Shown here: piece by piece, positions 54,316 through 64,000 of the stretch
Layout of the letters: every line of letters begins with the position of its first letter
Position numbering within the stretch: position 1 is the first letter of the stretch
Assembly (NCBI GenBank): GCA_001899765.1
Contig: MKWM01000018.1
Coordinates: 1-64,000, forward strand
Direction of reading: 5' to 3'
DNA: 64,000 bases
DNA from: Thiobacillus sp. 63-78
Lineage (GTDB): Bacteria > Pseudomonadota > Gammaproteobacteria > Burkholderiales > Thiobacillaceae
The notes under the pieces: generated by a model
Seen by the model: the letters and a program-made list of their open reading frames with translations, nothing else
What the model was told of the DNA's origin: nothing
Databases searched by the model: none
Translations under genes and position numbers: made by a program

Positions 54316-55635
54316 TCATGGTCGGGTCTCGGCATGGTCCACTGGTTCGGTGCGGACACATGCGATCAGCACCTTGTCGACCCGGTTCTTGTCCATGTCC
54401 ACGACTTCGAAGCGGCAGCCGTTCCATTCGAAGTAGTCGGCGACGGCGGGGATGCGGCCCAGCATGTGCATGAGGAAGCCGCCCAGCGTGTTGAAGGCGT
54501 TCTCTTCCTCGCCGGGCAGATCCTCGTCGATGTCCAGCACCGACTTGAAGCGCTCGACCGTCACCCCGCCGTCCATCAGCCACGAACCGTCCTCGCGTAC
54601 CACGACGTCCTGGTCCGCGTTGACATCCTCGGAGGGCAGTTCGCCGACGATCGACGTCAGCACGTCGGTGAGCGTCACCAGGCCCTGCAGTTCGCCGTAC
54701 TCGTCGACGATCAAGGCCGATTGCAGCCGCGCCTTGCGGAAGTTCTCGAGCAGTTGCGTGGTGCTCACCCCGGCTGGCACGTACAGCGGTGGGCGCAGCG
54801 CATGCGTGACGTCGAGTGGCTCATTGCCCAGTGCCGCCTTCAGCAGGTCGGAGGTGCGAAGAACGCCCACGATATGGTCCAGGCCGTCACGGCAGACCAC
54901 AATACGCGTGTAGGGACTTTCCGAAATGCAGCGTCGGATCTCCGCATCCGGATCGTTCAGGTCGAGAACATAAATGTCCTTGCGCGGCGTCATGATCGAC
55001 TCGATGCGCTGCTCGTCCAGGCGTAGAACGTTGGAGACGATGGCCTGCTCGCTTTCATGGAACACGCCGGCTTCTGAGCCCTGTTCCATGAGCACCTTGA
55101 TCTCGTCATCCGTGACGGGCGGCTCCTCCTTCCGGCGCACGCCGGTCAGGCGCAGGAGCAGGCTGGACGAAGCGGACAGCAGCCACACGAGAGGTCGAGT
55201 CGACCGGGCCAGCCAGATCATTGGCCGGGAGATGATGGAGGCAATGCCTTCGGGGGCCATCAGCGCGAGTCGCTTGGGTACCAGTTCTCCAACCACGACG
55301 GAAAAATAGGTCAGGCCAGCCACCACGATCGTCAGTGCGATCATCTTGGCGTAGGGCTCGATCAGGGGAAAGCCGGAGAGCCATGTGGCAAACGGGTCAG
55401 CCAGTGCTGCTTCGCCGATGGCGCCGCTCAGAATGCCGATCGTCGTGATCCCCACCTGGATGGTGGAGAGGAAGTTCGAGGGTTCCGCGTGGAGCGACAG
55501 GGCCGAGTGAGCGCCCGGGCTGCCGTCATCGGCGAGTCGTTGCAGTCGGACTTTGCGGGAGGAGACGACGGCGATTTCCGACATTGCGAAAAGGCCGTTG
55601 AGAAGAATCAGAAACAGAAGTAGCGCTATATCCAT
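54316..55635 (-). CDS. CorC/HlyC family protein (DUF21-CBS)
   Basis: 439 residues. A DUF21 transmembrane domain (four helices within residues 1-180, including FLSTIQVGITTIGILSGAIGE) is followed by a CBS pair (VSNVLRLDEQRIESIMTPR ... LVTLTDVLTSIVGELP) and a C-terminal CorC/HlyC transporter-associated domain (GGFLMHMLGRIPAVADYF). Such proteins are linked to magnesium or cobalt handling; the haemolysin label is historical. The ATG at 55635 starts directly before the first helix and is preferred to the longer frame. Confidence 0.9.
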   Translation of the reverse strand: MDIALLLFLILLNGLFAMSEIAVVSSRKVRLQRLADDGSPGAHSALSLHAEPSNFLSTIQVGITTIGILSGAIGEAALADPFATWLSGFPLIEPYAKMIALTIVVAGLTYFSVVVGELVPKRLALMAPEGIASIISRPMIWLARSTRPLVWLLSASSSLLLRLTGVRRKEEPPVTDDEIKVLMEQGSEAGVFHESEQAIVSNVLRLDEQRIESIMTPRKDIYVLDLNDPDAEIRRCISESPYTRIVVCRDGLDHIVGVLRTSDLLKAALGNEPLDVTHALRPPLYVPAGVSTTQLLENFRKARLQSALIVDEYGELQGLVTLTDVLTSIVGELPSEDVNADQDVVVREDGSWLMDGGVTVERFKSVLDIDEDLPGEEENAFNTLGGFLMHMLGRIPAVADYFEWNGCRFEVVDMDKNRVDKVLIACVRTEPVDHAETRP

Positions 55636-55798
55636 GGTGAAGTCGCCCAGCGCCGGAATGGCGCTGCGACCCCTGAATGATGGGGCGGGCATTTTAGCAC
55701 TCGCGCCAGGGGCGCTTCAGCGGGGCGCCACAGGCCACGCGCCGCTTGGACACTTTCGCAACGGCCCATTGCTGAACCTGGATAAAGCTTTCTCGGTA

Positions 55799-55834
55799 AT
55801 GCAAAGGCCAACCAAAGACGGTTGGCCTTTGCAT
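55799..55834. terminator. Perfect 15-bp hairpin downstream of gyrB
   Basis: ATGCAAAGGCCAACC (55799-55813) is exactly complementary to 55820-55834 across AAAGAC. It lies about 80 bases after the gyrB stop (minus strand), so it is probably the gyrB terminator. There is no long U-run. Confidence 0.7.
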
Positions 55835-55913
55835 GTCGTGTCACCTTTTCCAGAATTCAGCGACACGCAACCGCTTCTGGTGACGCTATTTTCGTTGACC
55901 TGCACTACAAAGC

Positions 55914-58427
<2,514 letters not shown>

Positions 58428-58468
58428 CTAAGTGAAATCGGCGGGTGTCGGGCGTACTGCGGCCCGGC

Positions 58469-59572
58469 TTAGATGCGCATCGGCATCACCACGTATTTGA
58501 AGCCCGCTTCGCCTTCGCTGGTCAGCAGCATGCTGCTGTTGGCATCGCCCAGCGACAGGGTGATGTCTTCGGTACTGACCGCCCCCAGACCATCGAGCAG
58601 GTAGGTCACGTTGAAGCCAACGTCCAGCGGATCGCCGTTGTAACTGACCTCGATTTCGTCGGCGGCTTCTTCCTGCTCGTTGTTGTTGCAGACGATGCCG
58701 AGCGTGTTTTCGCTCATCACCAGGCGCACGCCGCGGAATTTCTCGTTCGACAGGATCGCTGCGCGTTGCAGCGCCTGGATCACATTCTGGCGGTTGGCCT
58801 TGAGTTGACGCGGCTGGCTGACGGGAATGACGCGCTGATAGTCGGGAAATTTACCGTCGACCACCTTGGTCACCAGCTCGGTGCCGGGCAGGGTGATGGT
58901 GACCTGATTGGTGCCGATGCGCAGTTCGACCGGATCCTCTACATCGCCCAGCAGCTTGGAAAGCTCGACCACAGTCTTGCGAGGAATGATGACCTCGCGC
59001 GCTTCGGCTTCGGTTTCCAGCTGGGTCTCGGCATAGCTCAGCCGGTGGCCGTCGGTGGCCACGACACGCAACTGCTTGCCGTCCAGTACCAGCAGCATGC
59101 CGTTGAGGTAATACCGGATGTCCTGGCTCGCCATGGCGAACTGCACCAGCTGCAACAGGCGCTTCAGCGTTTTCTGCGGCAGACGGATGGCTTCACCCAG
59201 ACCGGCCCCGGTTTCCACCCGCGGAAAATCGGCAGCGGGCAGGGTTTGCAGGGTGAAGCGGGATTTGCCTGCGCTGACCACGACCTGGCTGTCCTTGGAG
59301 TCGAGCTTGACCCTGGCGGAATCCGGCAGCGCGCGCACGATGTCGAACAGCTTGCGTGCCGCGATGGTCAGGGCGAAATCCTCACCGGCCTCCACATCCA
59401 GCTGCGTGCTCACCTGCAACTCCAGGTCGGTCGCCAGCAGGGTCAGCTTGCTGCCTTTTTTTTCCAGCAGAAGATTGGACAGGATGGGCAGGGTGTGGCG
59501 GCGTTCCACGACGCCGACCACCGCGGTGAGGGAAGCCAGGAGGGTGTTGCGTTCGCTTTGTACTAATAGCAT
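58469..59572 (-). CDS. dnaN: DNA polymerase III beta sliding clamp
   Basis: 367 residues, three clamp repeats. It begins MLLVQSERNTLLASLTAVVG, has RHTLPILSNLLLE and ends with FKYVVMPMRI, the usual C-terminus. It encircles DNA and tethers polymerase. CAGGAAT precedes the ATG at 59572. It is separated from dnaA by 179 bases containing two DnaA boxes. Confidence 0.97.
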   Translation of the reverse strand: MLLVQSERNTLLASLTAVVGVVERRHTLPILSNLLLEKKGSKLTLLATDLELQVSTQLDVEAGEDFALTIAARKLFDIVRALPDSARVKLDSKDSQVVVSAGKSRFTLQTLPAADFPRVETGAGLGEAIRLPQKTLKRLLQLVQFAMASQDIRYYLNGMLLVLDGKQLRVVATDGHRLSYAETQLETEAEAREVIIPRKTVVELSKLLGDVEDPVELRIGTNQVTITLPGTELVTKVVDGKFPDYQRVIPVSQPRQLKANRQNVIQALQRAAILSNEKFRGVRLVMSENTLGIVCNNNEQEEAADEIEVSYNGDPLDVGFNVTYLLDGLGAVSTEDITLSLGDANSSMLLTSEGEAGFKYVVMPMRI

Positions 59573-59751
59573 TTATTTATTCCTGAGAACCATAATAAAG
59601 GCGGCCTGAAACTGGGGATAAGTCTTTTTTGTCAATTGAAACAAATGTTTGTTACGCGTTTTGGAATGTGGATAAGGGCGGGGAAATACGGGAGGAATGG
59701 GGATGGATTTCCCGCTCTGCACGCACGATCCGTTTTATCCACATTTCATCC
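59573..59751. promoter_or_regulatory. dnaA-dnaN spacer with two perfect DnaA boxes
   Basis: TTATCCACA occurs on the minus strand at 59675-59667 and on the plus strand at 59735-59743, in opposite orientation 59 bases apart. AT-rich sequence (TTGTCAATTGAAACAAATG) lies near 59630. It could regulate dnaN or be part of the origin. Confidence 0.6.
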
Positions 59752-61092
59752 TCAGCCTGTCAGGGTTTGTAGCAACACCAGATAGTCACGGCCGATATCG
59801 GCTTCGGTCTCGCGCAGTTCGGCCACCTTGCGGCAGGCATGGATCACCGTGGTGTGGTCGCGCCCGCCGAAGGATTCGCCGATTTCCGGCAGGCTCTGGT
59901 TGGTGAGCTCCTTGGCCAGTGCCATGGCAATCTGGCGGGGGCGCGCCAGATTGCGGGTGCGTTTCTTGGAGAACATGTCGGCGACCTTGATCTTGTAGAA
60001 ATCGGCGACGGTTTTCTGGATGTTCTCGATCGAGACGATGCGCGAAGTCGAGGCGATAAGATCGCGCAGCGCTTCTTTCACCAGTTCCAGGGTGATGGGT
60101 TTTTCATGAAAGCGCGAAAAAGCGATCACCCGTTTCAGCGCGCCTTCCAGTTCGCGGACATTGGAACGCACCTGCTTGGCGATGAAGAAGGCGGCGTTTT
60201 CGTCGAGCTTGACGCTTTCCGCCTGGGCCTTGGCCAGCAGGATCGCGACCCGCATTTCCAGTTCGGGCGGCTCGACGGCTACCGTCAAACCCCAGGCGAA
60301 GCGGGATTTCAGGCGATCGTCCAGGCCGCTGATTTCCTTGGGAAAGGTATCACAGGTGATGACGATCTGTTTCTTGTTTTCGATCAGGGAGTTGAAAACG
60401 TAGAAAAACTCTTCCTGGGTACGGTCCTTCTTGGCGAGAAACTGGATGTCGTCGATCAGCAGCAGGTCGAGCGACATATAGCGCCGTTTGAGGTCGTCGA
60501 ACTGTTTGTTGAGGTAAGCCTTGACCACATCGTCCACATAATCGTTGGCGTGAATGTAGCTGATACGCGCATCCGGATTGGCCAGGCGCACGGTGTTGCC
60601 GATGGCCTGCAGCAGATGGGTCTTGCCCAGCCCCACGCCGCCATAGACGAACAGCGGATTGTAGGCCATGCCTGGATTGTCGGCGATCTGCAATGCGGCC
60701 GCGCGCGCCAGCTGGTTGGCGCGGCCGGAGACGAAGTTGTCGAAGGTGAAGCCAGGATTGATGCGCATCCCCATCTGCGCGGGAACCGCGACATTGGCCG
60801 GCGACGGGATCGAAGCGGTGACGGACGGCGCGGCGTGCGCACGCGGGGCGCTGGTTTTTTTGCCCAGGGCATAGGTAATCGAGATGGGGCGCGCATAAAA
60901 TTCCTGCGCCCAGCCGTCGATGTGTTCGGCGAATTTCTCGCGCACCCAGTCCATCACGAAATGATTGGGCGCCAGAATGCGCATGTCGCCGTCAGCATCT
61001 TCAAACACCAGGGGCTTGATCCATGTGCTGAACTGCTGCTGGGTCAGGTTGGCGCGAAAGCGCTCTTGGCAAAGGTCCCAGAAAGAATCCAT
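59752..61092 (-). CDS. dnaA: Chromosomal replication initiator DnaA
   Basis: 446 residues. Domain I starts [20 protein letters not shown]. The AAA+ domain III has [16 protein letters not shown] and [12 protein letters not shown]. Domain IV has the DNA-binding signature [16 protein letters not shown]. It binds DnaA boxes and opens the origin. The ATG at 61092 is chosen because the family begins here; in-frame ATG 61122 and TTG 61131 upstream would add residues with no family counterpart. No start has a strong ribosome site. Confidence 0.96.
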   Translation of the reverse strand: MDSFWDLCQERFRANLTQQQFSTWIKPLVFEDADGDMRILAPNHFVMDWVREKFAEHIDGWAQEFYARPISITYALGKKTSAPRAHAAPSVTASIPSPANVAVPAQMGMRINPGFTFDNFVSGRANQLARAAALQIADNPGMAYNPLFVYGGVGLGKTHLLQAIGNTVRLANPDARISYIHANDYVDDVVKAYLNKQFDDLKRRYMSLDLLLIDDIQFLAKKDRTQEEFFYVFNSLIENKKQIVITCDTFPKEISGLDDRLKSRFAWGLTVAVEPPELEMRVAILLAKAQAESVKLDENAAFFIAKQVRSNVRELEGALKRVIAFSRFHEKPITLELVKEALRDLIASTSRIVSIENIQKTVADFYKIKVADMFSKKRTRNLARPRQIAMALAKELTNQSLPEIGESFGGRDHTTVIHACRKVAELRETEADIGRDYLVLLQTLTG

Positions 61093-61159
61093 AATCAAGG
61101 GTTGAATGGCATGAAGCGGCATGGGATTCAAACGTGAATCTTACTCCTCTTCCATGAGG

Positions 61160-61168
61160 TTATCCACA
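61160..61168 (+). promoter_or_regulatory. DnaA box in the dnaA-rpmH spacer
   Basis: TTATCCACA, perfect match, 68 bases upstream of the dnaA start. It is the only perfect box in this 230-base spacer, which is few for an origin; it may serve dnaA autoregulation. Confidence 0.7.
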
Positions 61169-61208
61169 GGCATGACGCGCCGGACAGGGGCCATGCCTTC
61201 CGCTGAAC

Positions 61209-61238
61209 TTGACACGCTCCCGATTGGACAGGTCTAAT
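61209..61238 (+). promoter_or_regulatory. Sigma70 promoter of rpmH
   Basis: TTGACA (61209-61214), an 18-base spacer and TCTAAT (61233-61238), 6/6 and 5/6 matches. It gives a leader of about 78 bases before the rpmH ATG. Confidence 0.75.
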
Positions 61239-61322
61239 ACGCGGTTTTTTCAACAGATTTTTTTGTGTTCGGCTCGTCTGCCTTGTATGGGCCGGCCCGT
61301 GCCTGTTAGATAAGGATATGCC

Positions 61323-61457
61323 ATGAAACGTACTTACCAGCCTTCCACCGTCCGCCGCAAGCGTACCCACGGTTTCCGCGCCCGCATGAAAACCAAGGCT
61401 GGCCGGGCCGTGATCAATGCGCGTCGCGCCAAGGGCCGCGCGCGTCTGGCCGTCTGA
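61323..61457 (+). CDS. rpmH: 50S ribosomal protein L34
   Basis: 44 residues, too short for most gene finders. The sequence starts [18 protein letters not shown] and is the complete, highly basic L34. TAAGGATATGCC gives the ribosome site (AAGGA). Its stop codon TGA (61455-61457) overlaps a CTG that is the likely start of rnpA. It is divergent from dnaA, the classic origin-region order. Confidence 0.98.
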   Translation: MKRTYQPSTVRRKRTHGFRARMKTKAGRAVINARRAKGRARLAV

Positions 61458-61882
61458 TCAACGCACCTCTCCATCCAGCGGGCGTACGTTTCCGCAATGC
61501 CCGTCTGGTCGACAAGGCTGATTTCGATCGGGTATTTGCTGCCAACCAACGCGCGCGCACAGATTATCTGATGGTGATGGCGCGGCCCAATCAGGTGGGA
61601 TATCCCCGATTGGGCATGGTCATCGGTAAGCGGCTGCTTGCGCGTGCGGTGGATCGCAACCGCGTCAAACGCTGCGTACGTGAAAATTTTCGTCAGGCGA
61701 TGTCGGAACTGCCCGCGTGCGATTTTGTCGTTCGTCTCATTGCCAGGCCGGCTCCGGGCGACGAGGTGCGGGATTTATTGCGTACCTTCGCGCGTGCGGG
61801 TCATCGGGCCATGGAAAAATGGCCCGCCCTGGCGCCAGGCGAAGCTCCGAGCGCCAGCCCGGCGCCTCACCCCAACTCATAG
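61454..61882 (+). CDS. rnpA: Ribonuclease P protein component (non-ATG start)
   Basis: About 142 residues. The conserved N-terminal block is [20 protein letters not shown] and the RNA-binding RNR motif is in [18 protein letters not shown]. It supports the RNase P RNA in maturing tRNA 5' ends. The frame is open from 61310 yet has no ATG, GTG or TTG before 61571, and starting at 61571 would delete the conserved N-terminal third. The best candidate is CTG at 61454, forming CTGA with the rpmH stop; ATC at 61457 is the next option. Gene identity is certain, the start is not. Confidence 0.85.
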   Translation: MINAPLHPAGVRFRNARLVDKADFDRVFAANQRARTDYLMVMARPNQVGYPRLGMVIGKRLLARAVDRNRVKRCVRENFRQAMSELPACDFVVRLIARPAPGDEVRDLLRTFARAGHRAMEKWPALAPGEAPSASPAPHPNS

Positions 61883-61893
61883 TGCACCGTTCC

Positions 61894-63540
61894 ATGGATA
61901 ACCAGCGGCTGATTCTTTTTATCGTCTTTTCCTTCTCGCTTCTTTTGTTGTGGGAAGCCTGGCAGGAGAAGCATGCGCCCCCGCCGCCGCCGGCCACGGC
62001 GATGAACGCCCCGGGCGCGGCCGCCAATACGCCGCCTGTTCCGGATCAGGGGTTGAACGCGCCGCCAGCGGCGCCGGCGCAGGCCGGATTGGTGAAGGGC
62101 GCCCGAGCGATCGTGGAAACCGATGTGTTGCGTGCCACGATCGACGCGAATGGCGGCGATCTTCGCCAGCTTCAGTTGTTGTCCTATCGCGAAACGCAGG
62201 CACGCAATCAGGTTTTCACGCTGTTTGAAGACAACCCGACCGAACCCTATCTGGCACAGAGCGGACTGCTCGGCAAGGACATGCCGACGCACCGCAGTGT
62301 TTTCCAGCTCAATCCGGGGACCTACCGTCTGACCCGCGGCGCCTCGCAAGTGGAAGTTCCTTTGGTCTGGAACGACCCCGCAACAGGCGTTCGCGTCGAA
62401 AAGACGTATATTTTCAAGCGCAACAGTTATGAGATCTCAGTCAGGACACGGGTGATCAACCATGGCACGCAGCCGGTCGACCTGACGCCGTATTATCAGC
62501 TCACCCGGCATTCCGGAGCGCCGCGTGGCTCGTCTTTCTTCCTGCATACCTTTACCGGCCCGGCGTTCTATACCGATGCCAAGAAATTCCAGAAAGTCAC
62601 GTTCAAACAGATCGGGGAAGGCAAAGCCGAATTTGAAAAAACGGCCGACAACGGATGGGTGGGTCTGGTGCAGCATCACTTCGTGGCGGCCTGGTTACCC
62701 GAAGGCAGCGTCAAGCGCGAATATTACGCCCGTTCATTGGGGCATGATCTGTATTCAGCGGGCGTCATTCTGGCCGAAGGCACGCTGGCGCCGGGCCAGC
62801 AGAAAGTCTTTACCGTGCCCTTGTATGCCGGACCGCAGACGCAGAAATTTCTGGAAGCCGCCGCGCCCGGCCTGGATCTCGCGCGGGATTATGGCTGGCT
62901 GACGCCGCTGGCTTTCCCCATCTACTGGTCGCTGGCAAAAATCGAGCACTTCGTCGGCAACTGGGGCTGGGCCATCATCATCCTGACCGTTCTGCTCAAG
63001 CTGGCGTTGTTTCCGCTGTCGGCGGCAGGCTACAAGTCGATGGCCAAGATGAAAAAACTCACGCCGCGCCTGCAGAAATTGAAGGAAGTCTACGGCGACG
63101 ACCGGGCCAAGCTGCATCAGGCGATGGCGGACATGTACAAGACCGAGAAAATCAACCCGCTCGGCGGCTGCTTCCCGATCCTGGTCCAGATTCCAGTGTT
63201 CATCGCACTGTACTGGGTGTTGCTGGCCGCGGTGGAAATGCGCGGCGCACCCTGGCTGGGCTGGATCACCGACCTGACGGCTCCGGATCCTTTCTACATC
63301 CTGCCGATCATCATGGGCATCACCTCGATTCTTCAGGTCAAGCTCAACCCGCAGCCGATGGACCCGATGCAGGCCAAGATCATGATGGTCATGCCGGTGG
63401 CGTTTACCGTGATGTTCGTCTTTTTTCCGGCGGGTCTCGTACTGTACTGGATCGTCAGCAACATCCTGTCCATCGCCCAGCAGTGGGTGATCAACAAGCA
63501 GGTTCAGGACGGTGACAAGCCTGCCGCCGGCAAGGCCTGA
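61894..63540 (+). CDS. yidC: Membrane protein insertase YidC
   Basis: 548 residues. The N-terminal signal-anchor helix ([15 protein letters not shown]) precedes a Pro/Ala linker and the large periplasmic domain. The conserved C-terminal insertase core includes [41 protein letters not shown] and [15 protein letters not shown]. It inserts and folds inner-membrane proteins with or without SecYEG. It starts 11 bases after rnpA, leaving no room for yidD, the usual gene between them. Confidence 0.97.
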   Translation: MDNQRLILFIVFSFSLLLLWEAWQEKHAPPPPPATAMNAPGAAANTPPVPDQGLNAPPAAPAQAGLVKGARAIVETDVLRATIDANGGDLRQLQLLSYRETQARNQVFTLFEDNPTEPYLAQSGLLGKDMPTHRSVFQLNPGTYRLTRGASQVEVPLVWNDPATGVRVEKTYIFKRNSYEISVRTRVINHGTQPVDLTPYYQLTRHSGAPRGSSFFLHTFTGPAFYTDAKKFQKVTFKQIGEGKAEFEKTADNGWVGLVQHHFVAAWLPEGSVKREYYARSLGHDLYSAGVILAEGTLAPGQQKVFTVPLYAGPQTQKFLEAAAPGLDLARDYGWLTPLAFPIYWSLAKIEHFVGNWGWAIIILTVLLKLALFPLSAAGYKSMAKMKKLTPRLQKLKEVYGDDRAKLHQAMADMYKTEKINPLGGCFPILVQIPVFIALYWVLLAAVEMRGAPWLGWITDLTAPDPFYILPIIMGITSILQVKLNPQPMDPMQAKIMMVMPVAFTVMFVFFPAGLVLYWIVSNILSIAQQWVINKQVQDGDKPAAGKA

Positions 63541-64000
63541 CCTGATTGCCGCCATCGCCACCGCCTCCGGGCGCGGCGGGGTGGGTGTGATAAGAATATC
63601 CGGCCCCGACATTGCGCCGCTTGCCCGTGCGGTGCTCGGGTCCGTTCCCGCGCCGCGCCGCGCCACTTTCAGCCGTTTTCTCGATCGCGAGGGCGAGACC
63701 CTCGACGAGGGAATCGCGCTCCATTTTGTCGCGCCTCATTCGTTTACCGGCGAACACGTCCTGGAATTGCAAGGCCATGGCGGGCCGGTCGTGTTGAATC
63801 TGATTCTGGCGCGTTGTCTTGAACTTGGCGCGCGGCTGGCCGAACCGGGGGAGTTTTCGCGCCGCGCCTTCCAGAACGGGAAGCTCGATCTGGCGCAGGC
63901 CGAAGCCGTGGCGGACCTGATCGAGGCCGCGTCTGCCGAGGCGGCACGCTCGGCGGTACGCTCACTGTCGGGAGCATTCTCCGCACGGATCACGGAACTG
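63512..64000 (+). CDS. mnmE: tRNA modification GTPase MnmE, N-terminal part
   Basis: 163 codons before the window edge. The formyl-tetrahydrofolate-binding N-terminal domain is clear: [38 protein letters not shown] and [29 protein letters not shown], given as blocks. With MnmG it modifies the wobble uridine of several tRNAs. There is no ATG; GTG at 63512 overlaps yidC by 29 bases. The GTPase domain lies beyond the window. Confidence 0.92.
   Translation, partial: MTSLPPARPDLIAAIATASGRGGVGVIRISGPDIAPLARAVLGSVPAPRRATFSRFLDREGETLDEGIALHFVAPHSFTGEHVLELQGHGGPVVLNLILARCLELGARLAEPGEFSRRAFQNGKLDLAQAEAVADLIEAASAEAARSAVRSLSGAFSARITEL

Noticed and set aside
61571-61882. rnpA starting at the ATG at 61571
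   Set aside because: It would remove about 39 residues including the conserved [12 protein letters not shown] block, leaving an incomplete protein.

Overview
The window is about 64 kb of GC-rich, gene-dense chromosome from a betaproteobacterium. The gene set and order resemble Thiobacillus and relatives (Hydrogenophilales/Nitrosomonadales); this is an inference, since there is no rRNA in the window to settle it. Nearly everything is core genome. I see no rRNA, tRNA, CRISPR array, transposase or phage module.

Layout. 1-4.7 kb: the start of pilT (minus), then a tight operon yggS-proC-yggT-yggU-dynamin-like GTPase. 4.8-5.7 kb: a lone ferritin-like gene with a palindrome over its predicted transcription start. 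5.9-11.9 kb: gltBD (glutamate synthase). 11.9-16.9 kb: a GlrK/QseG/GlrR-type kinase, lipoprotein and sigma54 activator operon, followed by two short transcription units that each carry a sigma54 promoter and a TGTC-N10-GACA activator site. They encode a DUF1328 membrane protein, two exported EF-hand proteins (one with a BON domain) and a tiny membrane protein. 17-20.5 kb: a FadL-like porin, hemE and a Tim44-like protein. 20.6-27.5 kb: a DnaA-box-rich spacer, priA, argS, a SPOR protein, dsbA, a short-chain dehydrogenase and an orphan NarL-type regulator. 27.6-30.8 kb: glmS and glmU (minus). 31-34.1 kb: DUF815 ATPase, Nudix/ThiE fusion, a small anchored protein, phoU. 34.2-45.4 kb, all minus: yggX, TPR protein, trkH, trkA, ntrX-like, ntrY-like, DUF4390, rsmB, htpX, fmt, def. 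45.6-54.1 kb, all plus: LysM protein, dprA, smg, topA, a pseudo-receiver protein and a large GH63-like glucosidase. 54.3-64 kb: a CorC/HlyC protein, then the dnaA region: gyrB, dnaN, dnaA (minus) and, divergently, rpmH, rnpA, yidC, mnmE (cut by the window end).

The most interesting part is 11.9-16.9 kb. The regulator genes sit directly beside two promoters with the architecture expected for their own product: an inverted repeat identical to the enterobacterial GlrR site, an IHF consensus at one of them, and sigma54 -24/-12 elements with exact GG-N10-GC spacing. In enterobacteria GlrR drives the sRNA gene glmY. Here the apparent targets are small envelope and calcium-binding proteins, which suggests a self-contained envelope-sensing module. 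Other notable points are a DnaA-box cluster upstream of priA about 40 kb from dnaA, an rnpA with no ATG/GTG/TTG start that appears to begin at a CTG overlapping the rpmH stop codon, an NtrX-like regulator whose AAA+ domain has lost its ATPase and sigma54-contact motifs, and two copies of a CACAGAGG-type inverted repeat placed in gene leaders.
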